A DNA stretch of 64,000 nucleotides, from assembly GCA_007378985.1 (NCBI GenBank), contig VMHB01000005.1, positions 11,099 through 75,098 on the forward strand. Direction: 5' to 3'. The notes below the pieces were generated by a model that had not been told where the DNA came from, searched no databases, and saw nothing but the letters and a program-made list of their open reading frames with translations. Positions 46,457-53,053 of the stretch are shown piece after piece. How positions within the stretch are numbered: position 1 is the first letter of the stretch; each line of letters opens with the position of its first letter. Source of the stretch: Parcubacteria group bacterium Greene0714_7 (GTDB taxonomy: Bacteria > Patescibacteria > Paceibacteria > UBA9973 > UBA2103). A program made the position numbers and the translations under genes.

Positions 46457-47452
46457 TTACTTCGATTTTCTAGCGAGCACTTTCAGAACTGCTTTTTCTA
46501 TGCCAATCGCATCAAGACCGTAGTAGTGTAAAAGCTCTTGTGGCTCGCCTGACTGACCGAACGCGTTATGCATACCCACAAACTCCATAGGCACTGGATG
46601 ATTTTGTACGAGAAATTCCGCAACGGCACTGCCAAATCCTCCCGCTACTTGGTGTTCCTCCACCGTTACTACTGCACCCGCATCTTTCACTGCTTCTAAA
46701 ATAGTTTTTTCATCAAGTGGCTTTACTGTGTGACTATTTATAACCGATACGCTAATCCCCTTTCCCTCTAACGACTTCGCTGCAAGAAGTGCTTCATATA
46801 CCAAATGTCCCGCAGCTATAATTGCGACATTGGGTTTTTCTGGTTTCCAAAGATAGTATGCTTTCCCAATTTCAAATGGAGTTTCCGGAGTTGTAAATGT
46901 CGCAACTTTGTCACGACCAAATCGCAAGTATGTTGGCTTGCCATTTTTAGCAGATGCAACCACCGCTTTTCTTCCTTCTTCTGCGTCCGCAGGAACGATG
47001 ACAATCATGTTGGGAAGCGCTCGCATCATTGCAATGTCTTCAAGCATTTGGTGTGTTGCGCCATCAGGACCCACCGAAATACCTGCGTGCATTCCACACA
47101 CTTTCACCGGCACATTATTTAAAGCAATCGTGGTGCGAATCTGTTCGTAGTTACGCCCCGGACTAAACGCAGCGTAGGACGCGATGAATGGAATTTTTCC
47201 AACCGCAGCCATACCCGCCGCAACAGTTGCGAGGTTTTGCTCCGCAACACCAACCTCCACAAATCGATCTGGAAATTCTTTCTGAAACCACGATGCGCGC
47301 GTAGAGTCACCTAAATCAGCCGATAGAACAACAACATTCTTGTTTGCTTTTCCTGCTTCCACGGTGCCCATACCAAGCCCATCGCGAGTAGGCGTTTTTT
47401 CAATTGCGTCGGTAAATACTTTTTCTGAGAGTTTTGCGTCTTGTGGAATCAT
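46457..47452 (-). CDS. Transketolase, C-terminal subunit
   Basis: 331 residues holding the pyrimidine-binding and C-terminal domains of a split transketolase. FVEVGVAEQNLATVAAGMA has the catalytic Glu that activates thiamine diphosphate, and SYAAFSPGRNYEQIRTTIA, GMHAGISVGPDGATHQMLED and VEEHQVAGGFGSAVAEFL follow. Partner of the N-terminal subunit at 47611-48453. A 36-residue membrane peptide gene lies between them. Confidence 0.95.
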   Translation of the reverse strand: MIPQDAKLSEKVFTDAIEKTPTRDGLGMGTVEAGKANKNVVVLSADLGDSTRASWFQKEFPDRFVEVGVAEQNLATVAAGMAAVGKIPFIASYAAFSPGRNYEQIRTTIALNNVPVKVCGMHAGISVGPDGATHQMLEDIAMMRALPNMIVIVPADAEEGRKAVVASAKNGKPTYLRFGRDKVATFTTPETPFEIGKAYYLWKPEKPNVAIIAAGHLVYEALLAAKSLEGKGISVSVINSHTVKPLDEKTILEAVKDAGAVVTVEEHQVAGGFGSAVAEFLVQNHPVPMEFVGMHNAFGQSGEPQELLHYYGLDAIGIEKAVLKVLARKSK

Positions 47453-47472
47453 GAATATAGAATTGCAGTAAA

Positions 47473-47583
47473 TCAGTTCGTAAGGAATCTCACTATAAGA
47501 ATAAGCACGATTAGCGTAGCGACGAGTATGAGTACTTTTACTGCACCCTTAAACACAATGTCGTAAATCTTATTTTTATCCAT
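47473..47583 (-). CDS. Small membrane peptide (36 aa)
   Basis: Read directly: ATG 47583 to TGA 47473, starting M-D-K-N-K-I-Y-D-I-V and containing one long hydrophobic helix (VKVLILVATLIVLILIVRF). It has its own TATACT box 8 nt upstream and sits between the two transketolase subunit genes. Its function is unknown. One use could be a membrane tether, but nothing shows that. Confidence 0.6.
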   Translation of the reverse strand: MDKNKIYDIVFKGAVKVLILVATLIVLILIVRFLTN

Positions 47584-47591
47584 ATGTATAT

Positions 47592-47597
47592 AGTATA
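47592..47597 (-). promoter_or_regulatory. -10 box of the small membrane peptide gene
   Basis: TATACT on minus, 8 nt before the ATG at 47583. Confidence 0.45.
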
Positions 47598-47610
47598 ACC
47601 GTGCTAAAAA

Positions 47611-48453
47611 TTACTTTTTTGCTGACTCGCGAATTTGCGCAATAAACGACTCCTCTTGGTCCGCTTTCGGTGGATTGCCATGCCAGTGGTAATCAAACTC
47701 AATCTCCTTAACGCCTTTCCCGGGAATAGTGTGGGCAAGAATCATCGTGGGCTTCTCATAAATAGCCTTCGCTTCTTCAACGGCACTCACAATCTCAGTC
47801 ATGTTATGGCCATCAATTTCAATAACATGCCAATTAAATGCACGGTATTTATCTGCCAATGGCTCCAGTGGCATCACGTCTTCTGTCATGCCTTCTATCT
47901 GAATATTATTCCTATCCATAATCGCCGTGAGATTGTGCAATCTATTTTTGCCAGCAAACATTACGCCTTCCCATGTGTTTCCTTCTTGCTGTTCCCCGTC
48001 GGAAACTGCGCAATAGGTCCGCCATTTTTCCCCGTCCATCTTCGCTGCATATGCAATACCCGCCGCTTGTGACAAACCAGAACCAAGTGGTCCTGATGTT
48101 GTTTCAAGTCCTGGCAACATGTCACGCTCTGGATGCCCCTGAAGACGGCTGCCAAGCTTGCGGAGAGTCAAACATTCTTCAATCGGGAAATATCCAGCAT
48201 GGGCCATTGCAGAATATCTAACAGGCGTTATGTGACCATTCGAAAGAATAAGTCGATCACGCTCTTCCCAATCAGGATTTTTAGGGTCATGATTTAAAAT
48301 ATGAAAATAAAATGCAGTAAATATATCTGCCATTCCTAAAGGACCTGCGGTGTGACCAGACTTCGCAGCAACAAGCATGCGAATGATTGTCTCGCGTACA
48401 TCGCGCGCTTTTTCTTCAAGAGCAGTAATTTGTTCGTCAGTTAAATGACTCAT
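47611..48453 (-). CDS. Transketolase, N-terminal (thiamine diphosphate-binding) subunit
   Basis: 280 residues: MLVAAKSGHTAGPLGMADIF (about 26-45), RLILSNGHITPVRYSAM, LGSGLSQAAGIAYAAKMDG, and the ThDP/Mg motif SDGEQQEGNTWEG followed by AIMDRNNIQIEG. Together with the C-terminal subunit it rebuilds one transketolase for the non-oxidative pentose phosphate pathway. The start overlaps the rpe stop by 4 nt. Confidence 0.95.
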   Translation of the reverse strand: MSHLTDEQITALEEKARDVRETIIRMLVAAKSGHTAGPLGMADIFTAFYFHILNHDPKNPDWEERDRLILSNGHITPVRYSAMAHAGYFPIEECLTLRKLGSRLQGHPERDMLPGLETTSGPLGSGLSQAAGIAYAAKMDGEKWRTYCAVSDGEQQEGNTWEGVMFAGKNRLHNLTAIMDRNNIQIEGMTEDVMPLEPLADKYRAFNWHVIEIDGHNMTEIVSAVEEAKAIYEKPTMILAHTIPGKGVKEIEFDYHWHGNPPKADQEESFIAQIRESAKK

Positions 48454-49124
48454 ACGCGTAGTGATTCCAAATAGTTGATGACTTCTTTTGGATTCTCCGA
48501 TTTAAAAATAAATGAACCTGGCGCAAGTCGTGTAGCCCCTGCGGAAACTAATAACGAAGCAGTGTCTTTATTCACCGCACCATCAACTTCAATAATAACA
48601 TTCGGATAGCGCTTTTTAACTTCACGAATTGATTCAAGAACTCTAGGGTCAAAAGGCTGCCCCTGCTTTCCTAGGTTAGCAATTCCCATGAGCTGAACAA
48701 CGCTAATGTGTTCAATGTACTCATCGATACGCGAAATTGGCGTATCCACATTAAGCGCAATTCCGAGCTCAATTTTATCCTTTGCAATGACTTGGCACGC
48801 CCCAAAATTATGTTTCGTTTCAATATGAATGAGCGCACGACATATGCCAGCTTGAATCCAATCCGAAAGTAGATTTTCAGGATTGTGCACCATCATGTCT
48901 AACTCAAAATCAAAATCTTCCCAATGTGGCAAGGTTTCATCTCCTAATACAATTCGTTGAAATTGCTCTTGGTCTTCTGGGTGCATGGGCCACGAAATAT
49001 TCGGGACAAATATTCCATCGGTGATATCAATTTGAAATGTTGATACCAAACCTCGTACGCGACCAATTTTTTCATCGAGCTCTTTAAATGTACTCGCAGG
49101 AAGTGAAGGAATTACTTCAATCAT
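48450..49124 (-). CDS. rpe: Ribulose-phosphate 3-epimerase
   Basis: Interconverts ribulose-5-P and xylulose-5-P. From ATG 49124 it reads MIEVIPSLPAS, the usual family start. FQIDITDGIFVPNISWP supplies the catalytic Asp (normally H-x-D, here Q-I-D, so the first metal His is replaced). MVHNPENLL, ALIHIETKHNFG and the final EVDGAVNKDTASLLVSAGATRLAPGSFIF are family-like. The Q-for-H change makes strict epimerase activity less than certain. It directly follows rpiB. An ATG 12 nt earlier is possible. Confidence 0.82.
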   Translation of the reverse strand: MIEVIPSLPASTFKELDEKIGRVRGLVSTFQIDITDGIFVPNISWPMHPEDQEQFQRIVLGDETLPHWEDFDFELDMMVHNPENLLSDWIQAGICRALIHIETKHNFGACQVIAKDKIELGIALNVDTPISRIDEYIEHISVVQLMGIANLGKQGQPFDPRVLESIREVKKRYPNVIIEVDGAVNKDTASLLVSAGATRLAPGSFIFKSENPKEVINYLESLRV

Positions 49125-49128
49125 GAAA

Positions 49129-49635
49129 TCAATCAATCATTTCGTGCCGCCTTTGATGCCGAACGTTTCCACTAAACGGTGTTTCAAGCCAACGCCTTAC
49201 TGCATCTTTTGCCTCTTCTTCGGTGAGAAATCTTCCAGCGAGAGAAAGTATGTTTGAATTGTTATGCTCGCGCGTTGAAGTGACCATATCTAGCTTAGCA
49301 CCATCGGCATCTACTTGTGGTCCCTTTGGTTCACCGTAATACACAACTGCACGCACTCCTTTAAAACGATTTGCCGTAAATGCCTCGCCTTGCCCTGAGC
49401 CACCAATAACAATTCCACGTACATGCTCTGGATCTTCAGAAACCTTCACCCCCGCTTGTTTGATAAATAGTGGGTAGTCATCAGCCATATCAAGTGTAAA
49501 GGCGCCAACATCTTCTACTTCGTATCCAAGCCCTTGAACAAAGGGCTTCAATATTTCTTTTAGCGCAAAACCTCCATGATCAGCTGCAAAAACTATTTTC
49601 ATCCCGTTAGAAGTCTTACCATAAACAGTTTTCAT
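49129..49635 (-). CDS. rpiB: Ribose-5-phosphate isomerase B
   Basis: Interconverts ribose-5-P and ribulose-5-P. AADHGGFALKEIL is the phosphate/sugar-binding start. IVIGGSGQGEAFTANRFKGVRA matches the subgroup that, as in Mycobacterium, uses Glu in place of the E. coli Cys base. STREHNNSNILSLAGRFL is the second signature. 168 residues. The first 11 residues (to KTSNG) precede the conserved start and are encoded by the repeated inverted-repeat element. An alternative ATG at 49602 would remove them. Confidence 0.93.
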   Translation of the reverse strand: MKTVYGKTSNGMKIVFAADHGGFALKEILKPFVQGLGYEVEDVGAFTLDMADDYPLFIKQAGVKVSEDPEHVRGIVIGGSGQGEAFTANRFKGVRAVVYYGEPKGPQVDADGAKLDMVTSTREHNNSNILSLAGRFLTEEEAKDAVRRWLETPFSGNVRHQRRHEMID

Positions 49636-49707
49636 ATAAAATATTTTAGAAACTTAGATTTGAATCTGCACAATATGCAATCCGTACGCTGGAACTTCTA
49701 ACGGGAT
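49601..49707 (-). repeat. CCCGTTAGAA inverted-repeat leader element, copy 2 (rpiB)
   Basis: Arms ATCCCGTTAGAAGT (49601-49614) and its exact complement (49694-49707) enclose the TAAAAT box (49643-49648) and the rpiB ATG. The minus strand also has a 21-codon ORF beginning M-N-P-V-R (49646-49711) whose TAA lies within the -10 box, as in copy 1 at 1753-1856. Confidence 0.75.
49643..49648 (-). promoter_or_regulatory. -10 box of rpiB
   Basis: TAAAAT on minus, 7 nt before the ATG at 49635. The sequence CTAAAATATTTTAT up to the start codon is identical to that of the malic enzyme gene. Confidence 0.5.
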
Positions 49708-49712
49708 TCATA

Positions 49713-50738
49713 CTAAAGATATTTTCCTGCTTCCGTTACGTGCTTAAGTAGCGTATGCACATACCCCATTTCATTGTCATACCAACTGAGCACCTTAACG
49801 AGATTGCCATCAACCACACGAGTCATCGAAAGATCTGCAATGGCGCCGTAAGGTTCACCAATGATGTCAGAAGAAACAATTTCTTCATCGGTTGCAGTAA
49901 AAATTCCTTCCCAGCGCAGATCCTTTGCGGCTTTTCGTAAAACATCATTTACCTCTTCAACGGTGGTAGCTCTTTTTGCAATGAAGGTAATGTCTGCAAC
50001 GGAGCCTGATGGAACAGGTACTCGAAGTGAAATGCCATCAAACTTTCCTTTCAAAGGTTCGTACACTGTCGCAACGGCAACAGCTGCGCCTGTAGAAGAA
50101 GGAATAATGTTTTGTGCCGCCGCCCTTCCTTCTCGCATATCTTTTTTGGAAATGCCATCAACAATCGCCTGACTTGCGGTGTATGCGTGTGTAGTAGAAA
50201 GAATAGCTTTTTCAATTCCAATTGCCTTGTCAAGAATCGCAATCACGGGGCTCGCTGCATTCGTGGTGCATGACGCATTTGATGACACCTGGCAGGTTGC
50301 CAGCTTTTCATCGTTGATACCCATCAAAACCATTGCGCTTGTTACCCCTGTAGGAACTTCGCCTTTTGCAGGTGCAGTGATGACAACACGCTTTGCACCC
50401 GCAGTTATATGTACCGATGCTTTTTCATAATCATTAAAGACGCCAGTAGCTTCGACAACGATATCAACACCAATATCTTTCCACGGAAGATTTACAAGTT
50501 CTTTCTCTGCGGAAAAAACAACTTTTCTCCCATTCACTAAAAGTCCGCCATCTGTAGGCTCGATAGAAAATAATGCGCGACGATATACAGAGTCGTATTT
50601 AAGAAGATAGGCAAGATTTTTTACCTCTGCCAAATCATTAACCGCAACAACCTCTAAATTTGGATTCTCCTCGGCAAGCCTGAAGAATGCCCGTCCTATT
50701 CTGCCAAAACCATTGATAGCTACGCGAATTTTTTTCAT
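49713..50738 (-). CDS. gap: Glyceraldehyde-3-phosphate dehydrogenase
   Basis: Glycolytic enzyme linking the pentose phosphate products to lower glycolysis. MKKIRVAINGFGRIGRAFFR is the NAD fold, SSNASCTTNAASPVIAIL holds the active-site Cys, and SGSVADITFIAKR and LSWYDNEMGYVHTLL are standard. 341 residues. First gene of the minus-strand carbohydrate operon, with TGT-TAAAAT six nt before the ATG. Confidence 0.98.
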   Translation of the reverse strand: MKKIRVAINGFGRIGRAFFRLAEENPNLEVVAVNDLAEVKNLAYLLKYDSVYRRALFSIEPTDGGLLVNGRKVVFSAEKELVNLPWKDIGVDIVVEATGVFNDYEKASVHITAGAKRVVITAPAKGEVPTGVTSAMVLMGINDEKLATCQVSSNASCTTNAASPVIAILDKAIGIEKAILSTTHAYTASQAIVDGISKKDMREGRAAAQNIIPSSTGAAVAVATVYEPLKGKFDGISLRVPVPSGSVADITFIAKRATTVEEVNDVLRKAAKDLRWEGIFTATDEEIVSSDIIGEPYGAIADLSMTRVVDGNLVKVLSWYDNEMGYVHTLLKHVTEAGKYL

Positions 50739-50744
50739 CCCGTG

Positions 50745-50753
50745 ATTTTAACA
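50745..50753 (-). promoter_or_regulatory. Extended -10 of gap
   Basis: TGT-TAAAAT on minus, 6 nt before the ATG at 50738. Confidence 0.55.
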
Positions 50754-50779
50754 CGCTTAGTTTTCTCATCCCCACACAA

Positions 50780-50808
50780 TGTTCGACTTCGTAAGTCGAA
50801 CATTGTAG
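50780..50808. repeat. REP-like hairpin upstream of the RAYT transposase
   Basis: CAATGTTCGACTT and AAGTCGAACATTG arms around CGT. The centre reads CGTA, the opposite orientation to the copy inside the gene. Confidence 0.8.
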
Positions 50809-50824
50809 AATAAAGTAAAGAATT

Positions 50825-51505
50825 ATGGATCTGTACCATGCACTTAATCGTGGAGTCGAAAAGAAAGATATTTTTCTTGATACGCAAGACTATGCACGTT
50901 TTGTGCACGATTTGTATGTATTCAATGATATTCGCCCAGCAGAAAATACGCGTCGCAACCTACAACCTCAAATGTTCGACTTACGAAGTCGAACATTTGA
51001 GAAGAGGGAGAAATTAGTGGAGCTGCACGGTTGGTGCTTAATGCGGAACCACTATCACCTGCTTCTATCAGAAAAAAGTGAAGGCGGTATTGCCAAATTC
51101 CTTCGAAAATTAAATATAGGGTATGCAAAATACTTCAATGAAAAATACGAACGGAATGGGTATGTATTTAGCGGACGGACGAAAAAAGTACTGATAGAAA
51201 ATGACGCTCAATTCAACTATATCCTTCACTACATTCATTTGAATCCACTTGATTATCTGAAAGGTGCTGAAGAGTGGAGAATACGGAGTAAAGGTGGTAT
51301 CAAAAACCTGAAGGATGCGCTAGCGTACCTTAAATCCTACCGCTGGAGTAGTTACCTTGATTACATTGGGGAACAAAACTTCCCTTCTATACTTACCACT
51401 TCTCTTTTTGGAGAGCCATCAGGAAGTTACGAAAAAACTATAGAGAAGTATCTGAAAGGTGCCGAACATACTGAGCTCAAATCAAACTCAATCGCGTTAG
51501 AATGA
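50825..51505 (+). CDS. REP-associated tyrosine transposase (RAYT, Y1/HUH type)
   Basis: 226 residues. The start LYHALNRGVEKKDIFLDTQDYARF is typical of RAYT proteins. The HUH motif is in LMRNHYHLLLSE (about 76-87), and IGYAKYFNEKYERNGYVFSGR plus NYILHYIHLNPLDYL supply the conserved tyrosine region. These single-strand transposases act on REP hairpins and are usually domesticated, without terminal repeats of their own. Here REP-like hairpins lie 17 nt before the ATG, inside the frame (50969-50996, encoding MFDLRSRTF) and 8 nt after the stop. The in-frame hairpin precedes the HUH motif, so the protein may tolerate it as a loop. Confidence 0.92.
   Translation: MDLYHALNRGVEKKDIFLDTQDYARFVHDLYVFNDIRPAENTRRNLQPQMFDLRSRTFEKREKLVELHGWCLMRNHYHLLLSEKSEGGIAKFLRKLNIGYAKYFNEKYERNGYVFSGRTKKVLIENDAQFNYILHYIHLNPLDYLKGAEEWRIRSKGGIKNLKDALAYLKSYRWSSYLDYIGEQNFPSILTTSLFGEPSGSYEKTIEKYLKGAEHTELKSNSIALE
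50969..50996. repeat. REP-like hairpin inside the RAYT gene
   Basis: AAATGTTCGACTT and AAGTCGAACATTT arms around ACG. Same stem as the upstream copy but inverted orientation. Together they form a REPIN-like pair about 190 bp apart. Confidence 0.8.
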
Positions 51506-51512
51506 TGTGGGA

Positions 51513-51537
51513 CCTACGAGGTCCCACATATTATTGA
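51513..51537. repeat. REP-like hairpin downstream of the RAYT gene
   Basis: ATGTGGGACC and GGTCCCACAT arms around TACGA. Exact complement of the copy inside pheT (27246-27270). A run of eight G follows after 10 nt. Confidence 0.75.
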
Positions 51538-51547
51538 TTGGGGGGGG

Positions 51548-52483
51548 TTAGCGGATTTGAACACGACCTCCGCGAATGAGAAAACGACCTCCTTTTATTT
51601 TGAATTTTGCTAGAGAGGTACTGCCAGTTTCAGTTGAGGTGTAGGTGATGATGATGAGTCCGCCAGCGCCGTTGCCACCACTGCCAGCAAACCCATTGGC
51701 ATCGCAACGCGCCCCACCTCCTCCTGCCCCACCACCATAATTTCCTCCATTGCCACCGTTACCACCGCTAAATGCTCCCGGCCCTGCTGAACCTCCTACA
51801 CCACCTCCACCGCCGGAACCATATCCTGGGGTAGTGCTGTATTCGTAGCCTGGATACCCAACTCCACCAGCGCCCCCGTCAGAAGGAAGATCAGGACAAA
51901 AATCAAATCCTCCGTCACCATTGAAACCACCAAAACCAGCATCAGCATATCCTGTGACTACCTGTCCAGCGCCATTTGGTCCTGCCGCATTCCCCCCCCA
52001 ACTCGCTCCATCGCTTCCACTATATTTAACGGTTCCAACTGAAGCCGCTGCGGTCCCTCCAGTTCCATTAGTTGAACCCGAAGCAGTTGTACCCCCCTTT
52101 GCACACACAGAAGGAGTTGGAGAACCAGCACAGGTGGTAGCCGTAGTATTAAAAACAGTATCAGAAGTCGCAATAACTCGATAGGTCACACTTGCGCCTG
52201 CAGTTAAATCAAGATTACTTATACTGGCGTACGCACCACCACCACCGCCACCACCGCCAACGTTCGCCGAACCTCCGTGCCCACCACCGCCAATTGTCTC
52301 AATAGTGTCAACATCTGACCAATCGGCAGGAACTGTCCAGCTGGTTCCAGAAGTTAGGAAAACTCTTTTTGAAAGTGCGGCGTGAGCTTCATGCTGAGGA
52401 GTAATGAATGTGCTACCAAGAAAAACAAAAACACCAAAAACAAAAAGGTGGGCAAGGCCGTGTAATGTTTTTTCTATATTCAT
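51548..52483 (-). CDS. Secreted glycine-rich surface protein
   Basis: 311 residues. Signal peptide (AHLFVFGVFVFLGSTFI, about 11-27, with HAALS after it), a short beta domain VFLTSGTSWTVPADWSDV, then a glycine-rich body with runs such as GGGGHGGSANVGGGGGGGG and YGGGAGGGG. It ends with basic KIKGGRFLIRGGRVQIR. The pattern is like glycine-rich tail-fibre tip or adhesin domains. It starts within the last codons of the 127-residue gene, so the two are coupled. Function inferred only as surface binding. Confidence 0.72.
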   Translation of the reverse strand: MNIEKTLHGLAHLFVFGVFVFLGSTFITPQHEAHAALSKRVFLTSGTSWTVPADWSDVDTIETIGGGGHGGSANVGGGGGGGGAYASISNLDLTAGASVTYRVIATSDTVFNTTATTCAGSPTPSVCAKGGTTASGSTNGTGGTAAASVGTVKYSGSDGASWGGNAAGPNGAGQVVTGYADAGFGGFNGDGGFDFCPDLPSDGGAGGVGYPGYEYSTTPGYGSGGGGGVGGSAGPGAFSGGNGGNGGNYGGGAGGGGARCDANGFAGSGGNGAGGLIIITYTSTETGSTSLAKFKIKGGRFLIRGGRVQIR

Positions 52484-52863
52484 GGTGTTCCGTCAAGCCG
52501 TCGCCACTCCACACCGTTACATCCTAAAAATTTCTTGTAAAGTGCGTCGTATCGAATGGCACCTTCAATCGCTGTAGTACATTCTCTTGGTTCCGTTGAA
52601 TAGGTACGAATCATTCCGTACACATCAAGCTCTGTTGTTGGCGCTTGATTACGAACTCCCACTTTTCCATCAGCGGTCACTGTAAAATAGTTGTCGCCCG
52701 TTGAACTTGCAACTTGAAAAATATTTCCACTGGTGTCTACACCATCAAAGACAATGCCGGAAGAATTCACACTCCAAAACCACACCCCGCCAACAACGAG
52801 TGCACCAAATACAAATGAAGCGAGCATGAGGATTGTATGTGCGTTTTTCATATCGGCTTTCAT
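52480..52863 (-). CDS. Membrane-anchored small adhesin-type protein
   Basis: 127 residues. An N-terminal anchor (ILMLASFVFGALVVGGVWFW, about 11-30) is followed by one module of the same kind as the giant protein (FQVASSTGDNYFTVTADGKVGVRNQAPTTELDVYG). The end has ECTTAIEGAIRYDALYKKFLGCNGVEWRRL, the tail-fibre type Cys-containing segment that often closes such proteins. It lies between the giant gene and the glycine-rich gene. Confidence 0.7.
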   Translation of the reverse strand: MKADMKNAHTILMLASFVFGALVVGGVWFWSVNSSGIVFDGVDTSGNIFQVASSTGDNYFTVTADGKVGVRNQAPTTELDVYGMIRTYSTEPRECTTAIEGAIRYDALYKKFLGCNGVEWRRLDGTP

Positions 52864-52948
52864 TTTCTATCTAATTCTATTACGCTTTTTGCAGAGCATA
52901 TAACTTACTCAACAACAGAATTGGAATCAACGCCAGTGATCAGCCCCC

Positions 52949-52973
52949 ATGTTGGGTTTACGAAACCCAACAT
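52949..52973. repeat. REP-like hairpin after the giant surface gene
   Basis: ATGTTGGGTTT and AAACCCAACAT arms around ACG. Stem sequence differs from the other copies but stays fully paired. A run of eight G follows, as at the copy at 51513. Confidence 0.7.
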
Positions 52974-52998
52974 TTGAAACGGGGGGGGTCGAACTGGT

Positions 52999-53023
52999 CG
53001 ACATACGATGTCTGCCATGGGGG
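52999..53023. repeat. Short REP-like hairpin sharing text with 12804-12830
   Basis: GACAT/ATGTC around ACG, with ACGATGTCTGCCATG identical to the distant copy. Confidence 0.5.
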
Positions 53024-53053
53024 TGTTCATACTACTCATACTAAGGAGAGTTT

